DNA of 64,000 nt from NCBI GenBank assembly GCA_002310175.1, contig DBYG01000067.1, forward strand, positions 6,663-70,662. The letters run 5' to 3'. The notes below the pieces were generated by a model, which saw only the letters and a program-made list of their open reading frames with translations, was not told where the DNA came from and did no database searches. The position numbers and the translations under genes were made by a program. This DNA comes from Bacteroidales bacterium UBA1192 (lineage in GTDB: Bacteria; Bacteroidota; Bacteroidia; Bacteroidales; Bacteroidaceae). This document shows, piece after piece, positions 44,163 through 52,790 of the stretch. The stretch's first letter is position 1; every line of letters begins with the position of its first letter.

Positions 44163-47057
44163 TTAATTCCTGCCGCACAGTTGACTGAAGTCACAGTTGC
44201 GGCAGGTTTCTTTATCATCAGTGGGACTAAACGGGATATCGGGGTTGAATATCTCTGAAATCACCTCTATCAACTTTTCCTCAAACTCCTTACGGCATTG
44301 GTTGTTGAAATCGGTAAGTACATCATTACCTATACGGTAGTAGATGTCATAGGCTGTTGGTCTGGACGATGAGCGGGTGTAAATCAGGGTGGGGGCCAGC
44401 CTGTACTTGCTGAACTGTGGCTGCATGCTCATGATGTAGGCGTAATAGAATATCTGGAATGCCTGGCTCTTTCGGTTTCTGTAGCTTGTAGGAGGGAATA
44501 GGTCGTCAAGTGTGGCCGGTGTGCCTTTATTCTTTCCGGTCTTGTAATCTACTATGCGCAGTATGCCGTCCCTGCAGTCCATGCGGTCGATGATTCCCTT
44601 GATACGAATCTGAATTCTGGAACCTGTTTCCCGTGGGTCGGGAACGGAAACAAAATGCTTGTATTCATCCGATTCACCGCCTATGTACCGGAACGGTGTG
44701 TACAGTTCCATATCCATGCGCAGAATCTGGCGCAAGTATTTGAGTATGACTTCAAAATTGATGATTTGTGTGCCGCTGTAATCGTCCTTGCCTATCTCCT
44801 TGCGGTCAAAGTATTCATCGCGGAATGCCTGCTGTACAAAGCTTTCAAGGAGGGTGCGGTCTTTGAGCAGGGACTCTATCTCACTGCTTGTTATGGTGTG
44901 GTCGGCATTTTTTGATGCCAGATGGTCGTATGCCAGTTCTGCGCTCTTGTGAAACAGGGTCCCAAACATGTCGTAGCCTATGTCCGTATCTGTATCCTTG
45001 GGCTTTCTCAGGCCTGCAATCTGCATCAGATAGAACTTGAGCGTGCAGTCCATGTATGTGTTGAGGGCCGATGGTGACAGATATGTATTATTGTCAGAGA
45101 AATCATATCTGCGGCGAATATTCTTGAGTACAGAAGATGTCTTTTGTACGGTAAGGGGTGTGGCTTCTGTATCCGAGCGGTCCGGTTTAAGTGTGATCCG
45201 GTTTATTTCGGCCCCGCTCACAATGAGCTGGAGCAGGTAACGTGATATCTGGCCTTTACCAATGCCCGGAGCATCGGCATTGCCGTTATAGACCATTGTT
45301 ACATTTCTGGCACGCTGAATGAGATGGTGGAAATTGTACGATGCAACGGCGCTTTTGTCCTGCATGGTGGTCAGTCCGAAAGCCACACGTAAGTTATAGG
45401 GTATGAAGGATGCGTTCTGGCCGGACTTAGGCAGGGTGCCTTCCTGTGCTGACAGCAGCAATACGTTCTTGAAGTCCAGGTTACGGGTTTCAATAAGGCC
45501 CATAATCTGCATTCCTACAGCGGGCTCACCATGGAACGGTACCGTGGTGGAGGAGAGAATGGAGCGGATTAGACGGCATAGGGTCTCGGTCTGCAATTCC
45601 AGGTTTCCCTGAACTGCCAGGGAATGAAGGCGGTTTATCTGCGTGAATATGCGGTATAGCGCCTCCTGATTAAGCGGTTGGAAAAGAGTGTCTTCCTCAC
45701 GCTCACGTATAACCGGAACAAGTGACTTGAGGACAGTGAGCAGATATTGCAGTAGTTGTAAATTGTCTGTGGCCGGGGAGAAAAGCACCGAAAGCTGCCG
45801 GTGGGAGATGAGAGCAGTAGTATCCGGAAACATCCGACGGTTTTTCCGCAGCTCCTCAAGTATTGTCAGAGCATCGGGTGATAACGCTACGGTCATGGGA
45901 TTGCCCAATACGCGGCTGATGGACTGTATGCTGTATCGGCCTCTGTTACGGGCGGCAATACGCTGCATGTCAAGCAGTGCAGTAACCAGATTGTAAAGTG
46001 AGGTCTCCGTGAGCGGATAACCCATGGTGATGTTCACATTGGGCGCATCATCCTGCGGAATGCTGTGCAGAACTGGTTGCAGCAGTGATTCATCGGCCAA
46101 TACAATAGCGGTTTCACGGCCGGTCCTTCCATCGGTATCCAGCGATTCAAGCCACTGCGGGATATAGCGTGCCTGGGCGTTGTCGGTTGATGTCTCCACT
46201 ATCGTGAGCTTGGCCTTTCGCAAATTCCGGAACGTTTCAGTTGGAATCTCATTCGGGAAATCCTTGAGGTTATCCCTCAGGAACCGGCCGGCTTCATGCA
46301 GGATGCTACTATCAGTGTATGCCGGATCGTAGTCCCAATAGAACATGGCCTTGCCTGTACCTTGTATGGCATGAAACAGAGCCTTCTCAGCCTTGTCCAG
46401 GCTGTTGAATCCCATAAACACGTACCGTCGTGCTGTAAGGCGGCCGGTGTCAAGTTTTTCAATTACACGGCGCTGTATCAGTCCGTTGTAGCCTATGCCA
46501 CGTTCTGAGAGCAGTTCCACAAAGCGGCTGTAGATTTTACCCAGTACGTTCCAGACGGTCTGGTATCGGGCGCGCAGTTCTGTGGGCCGGCTATTCTTCA
46601 TCTCGCCGAAGAACTGCTCCATAGCCTCTCTCTGCTCCTCTGTAAGGAATGATGTGTCAGACATCTCACGCTGCTCGCTGAGCAGGCTGAACAGCTGGCC
46701 AGCATCCGCCATGTTGCGGTCAATGTCATCAAAATCTGCAAGCATTAGCTCTCCCCATGACCAGAAACTGTCAAGTGACTCATTGGACTTTAGTTCATCG
46801 GTATAAATCTGATGGAGTAGGGTGACCATCTCTATGCGGTCAGCCAGACGAAGGTCGGTCAGCGACCGAAACAGTTCCTCTATAGTGGTGTATTGCGGCG
46901 ACCAGACAGGTTGTGTACTGCACTGCGCCAAGCTGTCGTCAAAGAAAAGACGGGCGCGGCGGTTGGGGAATACCACCGTAACATCGGCCAGCCCGGCCTC
47001 TCCGCTCCCGCACTTGGCGTACAGGTCCTTTGCAACTATATTTAGGAATGTCTCCAT
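44163..47057 (-). CDS. PD-(D/E)XK nuclease with inactivated helicase fold, AddB-like
   Basis: A 964-residue protein with the plan of AddB: an N-terminal helicase-like region without a recognisable Walker A (opening VVFPNRRARLFF), and a C-terminal RecB-type nuclease with DGILRIVDYKTGK as the active site. The four iron-sulphur cysteines that staple the nuclease domain are present: one in YMDCTLKFYL and three in CRNCDFSQLCGRN at the end. AddB works with AddA in double-strand-break repair and degrades linear DNA. No addA is adjacent. Start ATG 47057 preferred to 47090, which would overlap the CDF gene. Confidence 0.85.
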   Translation of the reverse strand: METFLNIVAKDLYAKCGSGEAGLADVTVVFPNRRARLFFDDSLAQCSTQPVWSPQYTTIEELFRSLTDLRLADRIEMVTLLHQIYTDELKSNESLDSFWSWGELMLADFDDIDRNMADAGQLFSLLSEQREMSDTSFLTEEQREAMEQFFGEMKNSRPTELRARYQTVWNVLGKIYSRFVELLSERGIGYNGLIQRRVIEKLDTGRLTARRYVFMGFNSLDKAEKALFHAIQGTGKAMFYWDYDPAYTDSSILHEAGRFLRDNLKDFPNEIPTETFRNLRKAKLTIVETSTDNAQARYIPQWLESLDTDGRTGRETAIVLADESLLQPVLHSIPQDDAPNVNITMGYPLTETSLYNLVTALLDMQRIAARNRGRYSIQSISRVLGNPMTVALSPDALTILEELRKNRRMFPDTTALISHRQLSVLFSPATDNLQLLQYLLTVLKSLVPVIREREEDTLFQPLNQEALYRIFTQINRLHSLAVQGNLELQTETLCRLIRSILSSTTVPFHGEPAVGMQIMGLIETRNLDFKNVLLLSAQEGTLPKSGQNASFIPYNLRVAFGLTTMQDKSAVASYNFHHLIQRARNVTMVYNGNADAPGIGKGQISRYLLQLIVSGAEINRITLKPDRSDTEATPLTVQKTSSVLKNIRRRYDFSDNNTYLSPSALNTYMDCTLKFYLMQIAGLRKPKDTDTDIGYDMFGTLFHKSAELAYDHLASKNADHTITSSEIESLLKDRTLLESFVQQAFRDEYFDRKEIGKDDYSGTQIINFEVILKYLRQILRMDMELYTPFRYIGGESDEYKHFVSVPDPRETGSRIQIRIKGIIDRMDCRDGILRIVDYKTGKNKGTPATLDDLFPPTSYRNRKSQAFQIFYYAYIMSMQPQFSKYRLAPTLIYTRSSSRPTAYDIYYRIGNDVLTDFNNQCRKEFEEKLIEVISEIFNPDIPFSPTDDKETCRNCDFSQLCGRN

Positions 47058-47061
47058 ATTT

Positions 47062-48165
47062 CTATTCGCTGTAATTATGATCCACCACAATAGTTACCGA
47101 TGTGTCTGGAGCAAGATGCTGCAGCTCATCGGTAAGCCGGCTTATCAGAGCTTTGTCATCATGAACAGTAATATCAGGCACCACATCCACAGATAGAAGA
47201 TTGTCCTTCTCCGAGTAATAGAAACCATGTATCTGCACAATCTCCTTGTGGGAGGCCAATGCCTTTATCACCTGTGTCTGTAAATCGGCCCGTCTGTTGT
47301 CACCGGTAGCTATGGCATAGACACCTACAGTCATTATTATTCCGTGCCGCTCAAACATCAGGCTGGAGATTCTGCGCGTAAGTCCGTGGATATCGTATGC
47401 CGACATATTATCGTAAACGTTGATATGCAGCGATCCTATTTTAACGTCCGGGCCGTAGTTATGGATAATCAGGTCATACACTCCATGCACACCATTTATG
47501 TCTGATACCTCTTTCTTGATCTGGTTGGTCAGCTCTGCCGGTATGCTTGTGCCCAGCAGGTCATTCACCGGCCCTGTCAGCATCTCTATTCCGGCCTTTA
47601 TGATAACTATCGATATCAGAGCGCCCAGAATGCCGTCCAGCGATATATGCCATAGCAGCATGACACCTGCCGAAACCAATGTAGCCAAGGTTACGATAGC
47701 GTCAAACAGGGCATCGGCACCCGATGCCGTAAGAGCGTCACTCTTAAGCTGCTCCCCTTTGTGTTTTACGTACAGTCCCAATACTATCTTGACGGCAATA
47801 GCCACCACAATCACTATGAGCGTAACAGTTGTGTAGCTTGGCACGGTAGGCTCAATAATCTTCTTTACGGATTCAATCAGTGATGTTACACCTGCTGACA
47901 TTACGATAACCGCAATGATGATGGCGCTAAAATATTCAATCCTGCCGAATCCGAAAGGATGCTTGCGGTCAGCCGGACGCTGCGACAACTTGGTGCCTAC
48001 GATGGTAATCACGCTTGACAGTGCGTCACTCAGGTTGTTCACCGCATCCATCACTATGGCTACGCTGCTGGCCAACATGCCAACCGTAGCCTTGAAACCT
48101 GCCAGCATGACATTGGCTGCAATGCCAATCCAGCTGGTTCTTATTATCTGTCTGTTCCTATTCAT
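47062..48165 (-). CDS. Cation diffusion facilitator family transporter, possibly Mn2+ efflux
   Basis: A 367-residue metal exporter with six membrane helices and a C-terminal cytoplasmic ferredoxin-like domain (about 205-285), followed by an extra C-terminal segment. The transport site reads Asn43-x3-Asp47 in helix 2 (DAVNNLSDA) and Asp151-x3-Asp155 in helix 5 (ADALFDAI). An N-D-D-D site is the pattern described for manganese exporters of the MntE type, whereas zinc exporters use His; the metal is therefore inferred. It overlaps the upstream lipoprotein gene by four bases. Confidence 0.88.
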   Translation of the reverse strand: MNRNRQIIRTSWIGIAANVMLAGFKATVGMLASSVAIVMDAVNNLSDALSSVITIVGTKLSQRPADRKHPFGFGRIEYFSAIIIAVIVMSAGVTSLIESVKKIIEPTVPSYTTVTLIVIVVAIAVKIVLGLYVKHKGEQLKSDALTASGADALFDAIVTLATLVSAGVMLLWHISLDGILGALISIVIIKAGIEMLTGPVNDLLGTSIPAELTNQIKKEVSDINGVHGVYDLIIHNYGPDVKIGSLHINVYDNMSAYDIHGLTRRISSLMFERHGIIMTVGVYAIATGDNRRADLQTQVIKALASHKEIVQIHGFYYSEKDNLLSVDVVPDITVHDDKALISRLTDELQHLAPDTSVTIVVDHNYSE

Positions 48166-49250
48166 GCAGTCATATCATCAAAAAAACTATAACGCAACAG
48201 ATGGCAGCCACAGGGAAAAGCCCTAAGCGGAACCAGGCCGCCACCATGCCAATCAACAATGCAATCAGGCCCGTCCACGGTGTAGGTGTAGCCAGAACCA
48301 TATCGGGAAAAGTCATTATATAATTCTACAGCATCCCAATCGTAATCCTTGTAGTAACGGACTTTAAGGTTATGGCTTTTTACATATTCACCCAGCTGCT
48401 CGCGGCGCACGGCCTCACGCACATCCTGATTGGAGTGCATGTTCTGGTAGATGTCATAGTGGGAGCGGAATATGCGTCGGGCGCTGGCGTCATTGCCTGC
48501 ACCATCCACGGTCTGCTCAAATGATATAATCTTGAGCGCGCCCTCCTGTTGTTCAACAGTCATCAGTCCGGAATGATTGCCGCCCGATACGGTCTTGAGA
48601 GTATCGCCGGACAGGTTGTACCACCAGATCCAGAAATCGCCCCAGACCCACGCCTGATCAGCGCTTATTTCCTGGGCCGATACAATCATCAGGGTGGGGA
48701 TACAGAACTGCCCCTGCCTGTACTGTACACCGATTTCCTTTATCAGATAATCGCTTATGGCATCACGCAGAGCCTGCTCCTTGCGATTGTTAGCTATGTA
48801 GTTGATGCAGTCCTGCTTATGATTGTCAAAGTCACTCATCAGCCACACTCCGTCAACCTTTTCCATAGACAACAGGTGCTCCTCAATGTCACTGTCAGGG
48901 TCAAATGAGCCGTCCTCCCATTTCTGACGAACACTCACGGTTGCAGTGGCATGCGTCTTATCTGTCTTGGTAACACCGGTTACAGTGTAATTGGCTATGG
49001 TGCCGCCGTTGCCCGTCACAAAGAAGTAAAGCCACTCGTGGTCCATAGCCTCATGCTCCGGCAGACGGTAGAACATAGTGTCCAGAACGGCGTAGAAATC
49101 GGCCGTCATAAAGACCCTTGATTTTTCAAGCAACTCATGGTCGGGGATGTAATGGCAGAGCTCATCGGCCCGCTTGATGAGTTGCTTAGGGTTGTCAGCA
49201 CATGCTGATAACAGCAGTGCGGACAAAAGTATTACAAGTGCTTTCCTCAT
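48162..49250 (-). CDS. Lipoprotein of unknown function
   Basis: A 362-residue exported protein with signal MRKALVILLSALLLSAC (lipobox LSAC, Cys17). The N-terminal half (about 30-150) has the look of a DUF3828/NTF2-like fold (TADFYAVLDTMFY, TATVSVRQKWEDGS, VDGVWLMSDFDN). The C-terminal half has no recognised domain. It overlaps both neighbours by four bases (ATGA), so it is translated together with the Dabb and CDF genes. No function proposed. Confidence 0.7.
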   Translation of the reverse strand: MRKALVILLSALLLSACADNPKQLIKRADELCHYIPDHELLEKSRVFMTADFYAVLDTMFYRLPEHEAMDHEWLYFFVTGNGGTIANYTVTGVTKTDKTHATATVSVRQKWEDGSFDPDSDIEEHLLSMEKVDGVWLMSDFDNHKQDCINYIANNRKEQALRDAISDYLIKEIGVQYRQGQFCIPTLMIVSAQEISADQAWVWGDFWIWWYNLSGDTLKTVSGGNHSGLMTVEQQEGALKIISFEQTVDGAGNDASARRIFRSHYDIYQNMHSNQDVREAVRREQLGEYVKSHNLKVRYYKDYDWDAVELYNDFSRYGSGYTYTVDGPDCIVDWHGGGLVPLRAFPCGCHLLRYSFFDDMTA

Positions 49251-49552
49251 ATCTCAAAATCCAGACAACTGCGCTGAACGGTGTAGGGGCGTACCTTAGT
49301 ATCGGCCACAGCCACGTGAGCGGGATGCTTGGCATACGCCTTGAGAGCCTCCTCGCTCTCCAGCGTGCTGTCCAGCATCACGTCGGCATTTGACGAAGCC
49401 AGCCGTCCGCTGACGTTTACCTTTACGTCAATCAGCCCCGGAACCTTACCAACCAGGCCTTCCAGCCCCTCCTTGATACCAGCCTTTACGGTCTCCTTCT
49501 CACTCTCACTCAGTTCCGGATTCAGTGTCCAGAGGATAATGTGCTTTACCAT
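49247..49552 (-). CDS. Dabb (stress-responsive A/B barrel) family protein
   Basis: A 101-residue protein matching the Dabb family: MVKHIILWTLNPE at the start, PGLIDVKVNV in the middle and the conserved KAYAKHPAHVAVADTKVRPYT near the end. Dabb proteins form dimeric alpha/beta barrels; some act as small cyclases or stress proteins, and the function here is unknown. Eleven bases downstream of the small hypothetical gene and overlapping the lipoprotein gene by four bases. Confidence 0.85.
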   Translation of the reverse strand: MVKHIILWTLNPELSESEKETVKAGIKEGLEGLVGKVPGLIDVKVNVSGRLASSNADVMLDSTLESEEALKAYAKHPAHVAVADTKVRPYTVQRSCLDFEI

Positions 49553-49563
49553 ATCGTTTTTGT

Positions 49564-49872
49564 TTATTCGTAATACTCAATATTTAACTGGTCACTGACC
49601 ATGAAGTCATCATGATAATCATCGTCGTATTTATAGACGATGCTCAGTCCGCGATAAACCGCCGGAACCTTAAGCGTATCAATAAGATGCCATCGCGGAA
49701 TCCCAAAGTCATACGACGCCCGGTCCAGTATCATGCGGTTGCAGGTAAAGTCAAACTGGTAATACCCGCCTCCGATGCAATCATCCTCCGGCAGCAGCAG
49801 GTCCTTGTGCTGACGGACCATCCCTAAGCGCAGGACTCCGGCTCTGGTTATTATGAATTTGGGTTGTGACAT
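49564..49872 (-). CDS. Small conserved-looking hypothetical protein
   Basis: A 102-residue acidic protein from the ATG at 49872 (MSQPKFIITRAGVLRLG). The frame is open to 49914, but that would overlap the upstream gene. It contains the stretch LPEDDCIGGGYYQFDF and a Tyr/Asp-rich C-terminus (YKYDDDYHDDFMVSDQ). It has no signal or membrane helix. I do not recognise the family. Its base composition is like the resident genes downstream rather than the island upstream. Confidence 0.6.
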   Translation of the reverse strand: MSQPKFIITRAGVLRLGMVRQHKDLLLPEDDCIGGGYYQFDFTCNRMILDRASYDFGIPRWHLIDTLKVPAVYRGLSIVYKYDDDYHDDFMVSDQLNIEYYE

Positions 49873-49897
49873 ATTAATTGATATTCCTTCTTGTCGC

Positions 49898-50536
49898 TCA
49901 TATTTCTTCAACAATCAAACCAAGGTTCAGGGCTTGTGAGATTCTGTCCAATTGTTTTTTCTTGTCACGGGTGCTACTGTGAGTCATCACATAGAGGCCA
50001 CCCTCAACGTGGACCTGCGCCTTGCCATATTTCTTGTCAAGAGTGTTGGATACAATAGGGACGCCGCAGAACGCTATATTGAGATTGCGCACTCTCATCA
50101 GTCCGATTTTACGGATAGTTTGAGTGAAGGTAACCTTTGCCTTCTTATCTTGAATTACCGTGCCATCCGGGAACTGAACCCTTAAAACGGTCTTTTCATT
50201 GATTCTCTCAACAGGCTTTCTGCGCTTTATTCCATCCTTGTGTTCCACTTGCGGGTCTTGCTCCAGCAATTTGGCATCCAGCAACTCAGTGATATTAGTC
50301 TTACGCGAAAGCGATACGCTGACAGGCTCCCCAGGGTGGTAATCAACCACAAGAACAAGTTCCCGTTGTACCTGCTTCAATGCAGGTTCAATGGTTTCTG
50401 TTACTACAGGGAGAATTTCTTTCTTGATAATGTCTTCTTCCAGTTCACTCACCTGTCTCTCCAAATCCTCATTTAGAGAGAGACCTTCTTTACGCAATGT
50501 TTCCATTGCTTTGTATAAATCGCCGAGTCGTGACAT
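49898..50536 (-). CDS. Coiled-coil protein of unknown function at the end of the island operon
   Basis: A 212-residue soluble protein. Residues 1-60 are heptad-rich and charged (LRKEGLSLNEDLERQVSEL), a likely coiled coil. The rest is beta-rich and basic, with VLRVQFPDGTVIQDKKAK, IAFCGVPIVS and a helical C-terminus. I do not recognise the family. It begins three bases after the three-Cys-motif gene and is therefore part of the same operon. A regulatory or adaptor role is possible but nothing in the sequence proves it. Confidence 0.6.
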   Translation of the reverse strand: MSRLGDLYKAMETLRKEGLSLNEDLERQVSELEEDIIKKEILPVVTETIEPALKQVQRELVLVVDYHPGEPVSVSLSRKTNITELLDAKLLEQDPQVEHKDGIKRRKPVERINEKTVLRVQFPDGTVIQDKKAKVTFTQTIRKIGLMRVRNLNIAFCGVPIVSNTLDKKYGKAQVHVEGGLYVMTHSSTRDKKKQLDRISQALNLGLIVEEI

Positions 50537-50539
50537 AAG

Positions 50540-51280
50540 CTATGCTTTATTTTTAGATTCTGGCATTTGTTGAATAATCTCACTTTGAAGTAGTTTTCCA
50601 TTGGCGTGTTTGTTACGTTTAACGCCATCACTACCCCAAGTTCCCCACTGCTTGAAGAAGAAAGGAATGTTATTAATATAAGCTTGCTGTTTAATGTTTA
50701 GCACCCATTCTTCTTTCATCGGTCTTGCTTGGAAACCACTTTCACCTCCAACAATTATCCATTGTATGTTACCAAGTTCTAACTCTCCAAGATCTTCTAA
50801 TAGTGGTTCACAAGAAAGGAAATGAATTTTGGCATTGATGTTTGAAAGATGATTGATGCGGTGTTTCACCTTTTTATTCTCGACTGTTACGCCTAACCAC
50901 GCATTGTCAGGAACGGCTCTTGTTCTAAAGTATTGTTCCATTCTTTCTGCCCTTTTTGTAAGTATTTGGTAACGATGCTGTGGAGTTTCTTTTATGACTT
51001 TCATTACTTTATCAATAAACTCAACTGGAACATTTGAATGGAAGAGGTCAGCCATAGAGCACACAAAGACATTATGACTTCCCTTCCATCTATACGGCTC
51101 ATCCAGATCATCTTCATGTATTGTTAATAGAAATCCATTAGAATATTTTTTCTGTCCCATAGCTTTTAGACGTCTTGCCATCACTTCCGCATAACAATGA
51201 GCACAGCCGTCGGATTGCTTTGTACAACCCGTAACAGGATTCCAAGTCTTATCTGTCCATTCTATTTTTGTTTCTGCCAT
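50540..51280 (-). CDS. Three-Cys-motif protein, phage Gp37/Gp68 family (DUF5131)
   Basis: A 246-residue protein of the Gp37/Gp68 family found in phages and mobile regions. The diagnostic N-terminus reads TWNPVTGC-TKQSDGC-AHC, with Cys19, Cys26 and Cys29 (CX6CX2C), suggestive of a radical-SAM-type iron-sulphur site with unusual spacing. Other typical stretches are VFVCSMADLFHSNVP, RYQILTKRAERM, WLGVTVENKK and the C-terminal FFKQWGTWG. Members are usually encoded next to TcmP, as here, where the start overlaps the TcmP stop by one base (TAATG). Substrate unknown. Confidence 0.88.
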   Translation of the reverse strand: MAETKIEWTDKTWNPVTGCTKQSDGCAHCYAEVMARRLKAMGQKKYSNGFLLTIHEDDLDEPYRWKGSHNVFVCSMADLFHSNVPVEFIDKVMKVIKETPQHRYQILTKRAERMEQYFRTRAVPDNAWLGVTVENKKVKHRINHLSNINAKIHFLSCEPLLEDLGELELGNIQWIIVGGESGFQARPMKEEWVLNIKQQAYINNIPFFFKQWGTWGSDGVKRNKHANGKLLQSEIIQQMPESKNKA

Positions 51281-52431
51281 TACTTAAAACTTAATATACA
51301 TTCCTTAATTAATAAAACACTAACCGTATGTTGCTTGTTATCTATAAACTCAGAAGATAACTTACCTTCACTAACCAACCTTCTTAATGCCTCAGTGTAA
51401 TGTTTACGGCAATACAGTTCTTTTTGCTGATGTTCTTCAAAGAGATCAAAAGCTGATATTTGCTTGCCCTTAAAGGTAGCATATATTTTTTCTTTTAAAA
51501 CATCTATATTTTCCGATGCAACGTCGAATAAATCCTCGACTGGATTTGCTATTTTCTTAACATCGAAGGTATAGGTGTTTATACCATCAAAAATAGTACC
51601 CACATTAGCAAAGTCATTATAAATTTGCTTTATAAGGTCGAATCCTCGCTTGGATTTTGTCAAATGGAGAATAAAATGACTTGTAGTCTCAATGTCTTCT
51701 TCCTGAAACTTAAACGCGGTATAATAAACATTCCCACCAAGAAGTTTTTTATATTCATTCCCCAAGTTGTCAATAATAAACTGAAGTCTCTCGGAAACCC
51801 ATCTTTTTTCCCTAACGAGTGTTTTAAGGGTATTATAACTCTGTGGAAATAAACATCTCATCAGCGGTTCGAACTTATCATTTTCCAATGCAGGGTTAAT
51901 CCTTTTGGTATTTATGAAAATAAATAATTCATTACCCCAATAGTTAAGAAATTCCGAAAGAATACTGGTATCTATTCCTTTATAACCAAATGGGTCAATA
52001 AATAGCACAGAGGGACATTCATTTTTCCCATTCTTCATGTGATTCTTTGTGATGAATTTATCAATTTCTTCACTTTCTCCTACGGTGCTATGTCCAAAAT
52101 GGGGTTTAAAGACAAAAGAGTCGTTTGGATATAACTTCAAGAAGTTTTCTTTCAATTGTGTAGAATACTCCTTGTCATTAAATACCATCCATACTTTTTG
52201 CTTAAGCATGTTATCATTATAACAATTCTTAGCAATTAAAAGAGGTGTAGAATAATTCCCATCTTCATACAATCCTGGGCCTGCAAACAAGTCAAAATAT
52301 CCAATGCGTTCAGGCATATGCCTTTTTACTATTATTTTGCAGTATTTAGGGAAATACTCCGAAACGATGCTTGCCTTAACTCTTGATGATAGAGTTTGCT
52401 TTTCAAAGAAATTATTATCGGACATAGGCAT
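51280..52431 (-). CDS. tcmP: Three-Cys-motif partner protein TcmP
   Basis: A 383-residue protein of the TcmP family, named for its constant pairing with the three-Cys-motif protein. The N-terminal half resembles a class I methyltransferase fold: YFDLFAGPGLYEDG (cofactor-binding loop) and VLFIDPFGYKGI (catalytic-loop position). The C-terminal part (about 290-383) is helical and winged-helix-like (HYTEALRRLVSEGKLSSEF). The gene is clearly AT-richer than the chromosome around it. Start could be the ATG at 52431 or 52425. Biochemical role unknown. Confidence 0.86.
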   Translation of the reverse strand: MPMSDNNFFEKQTLSSRVKASIVSEYFPKYCKIIVKRHMPERIGYFDLFAGPGLYEDGNYSTPLLIAKNCYNDNMLKQKVWMVFNDKEYSTQLKENFLKLYPNDSFVFKPHFGHSTVGESEEIDKFITKNHMKNGKNECPSVLFIDPFGYKGIDTSILSEFLNYWGNELFIFINTKRINPALENDKFEPLMRCLFPQSYNTLKTLVREKRWVSERLQFIIDNLGNEYKKLLGGNVYYTAFKFQEEDIETTSHFILHLTKSKRGFDLIKQIYNDFANVGTIFDGINTYTFDVKKIANPVEDLFDVASENIDVLKEKIYATFKGKQISAFDLFEEHQQKELYCRKHYTEALRRLVSEGKLSSEFIDNKQHTVSVLLIKECILSFK

Positions 52432-52483
52432 TATTCCTTTTTATTTATGTTTATTGCTTCTATCTGATTATTATTTTCATCCA

Positions 52484-52783
52484 TTACAGTATCAACAACT
52501 TTCTATATTCAAGGTCATGCTTCATTATTTCTTCTGTTTGTTGAATCTCAATGTCAATTTGCTTCAGACGTTTTTCTTTTTCTTCATCAGTATGCCGATA
52601 GTCTTGTAGCACACACAACTTCATCTTGGCTTTGATACATTCCAAACCGTTATGAATGGCAGATGCACTCACAGGAGCATTAGAGTTGAATAGATGTACC
52701 CAACTTTGTCCTGCAAGCAGGTCTCCCCACTTTTCGTATTTTTGAATTTCCTTAAGACATTGGTCTATTCTATAGTCTTTCAT
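52484..52783 (-). CDS. Small helical hypothetical protein
   Basis: A 99-residue soluble, highly charged protein, mostly helix, with a C-terminal coiled-coil stretch (DEEKEKRLKQIDIEIQQTEE). It sits seven bases after the preceding gene of the operon and 52 bases before tcmP, so it is a real co-transcribed gene rather than a chance frame. Family not recognised. Small proteins in such operons are sometimes antitoxins or adaptors, but there is no direct evidence here. Confidence 0.6.
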   Translation of the reverse strand: MKDYRIDQCLKEIQKYEKWGDLLAGQSWVHLFNSNAPVSASAIHNGLECIKAKMKLCVLQDYRHTDEEKEKRLKQIDIEIQQTEEIMKHDLEYRKLLIL

Positions 52784-52790
52784 TTCTTCA

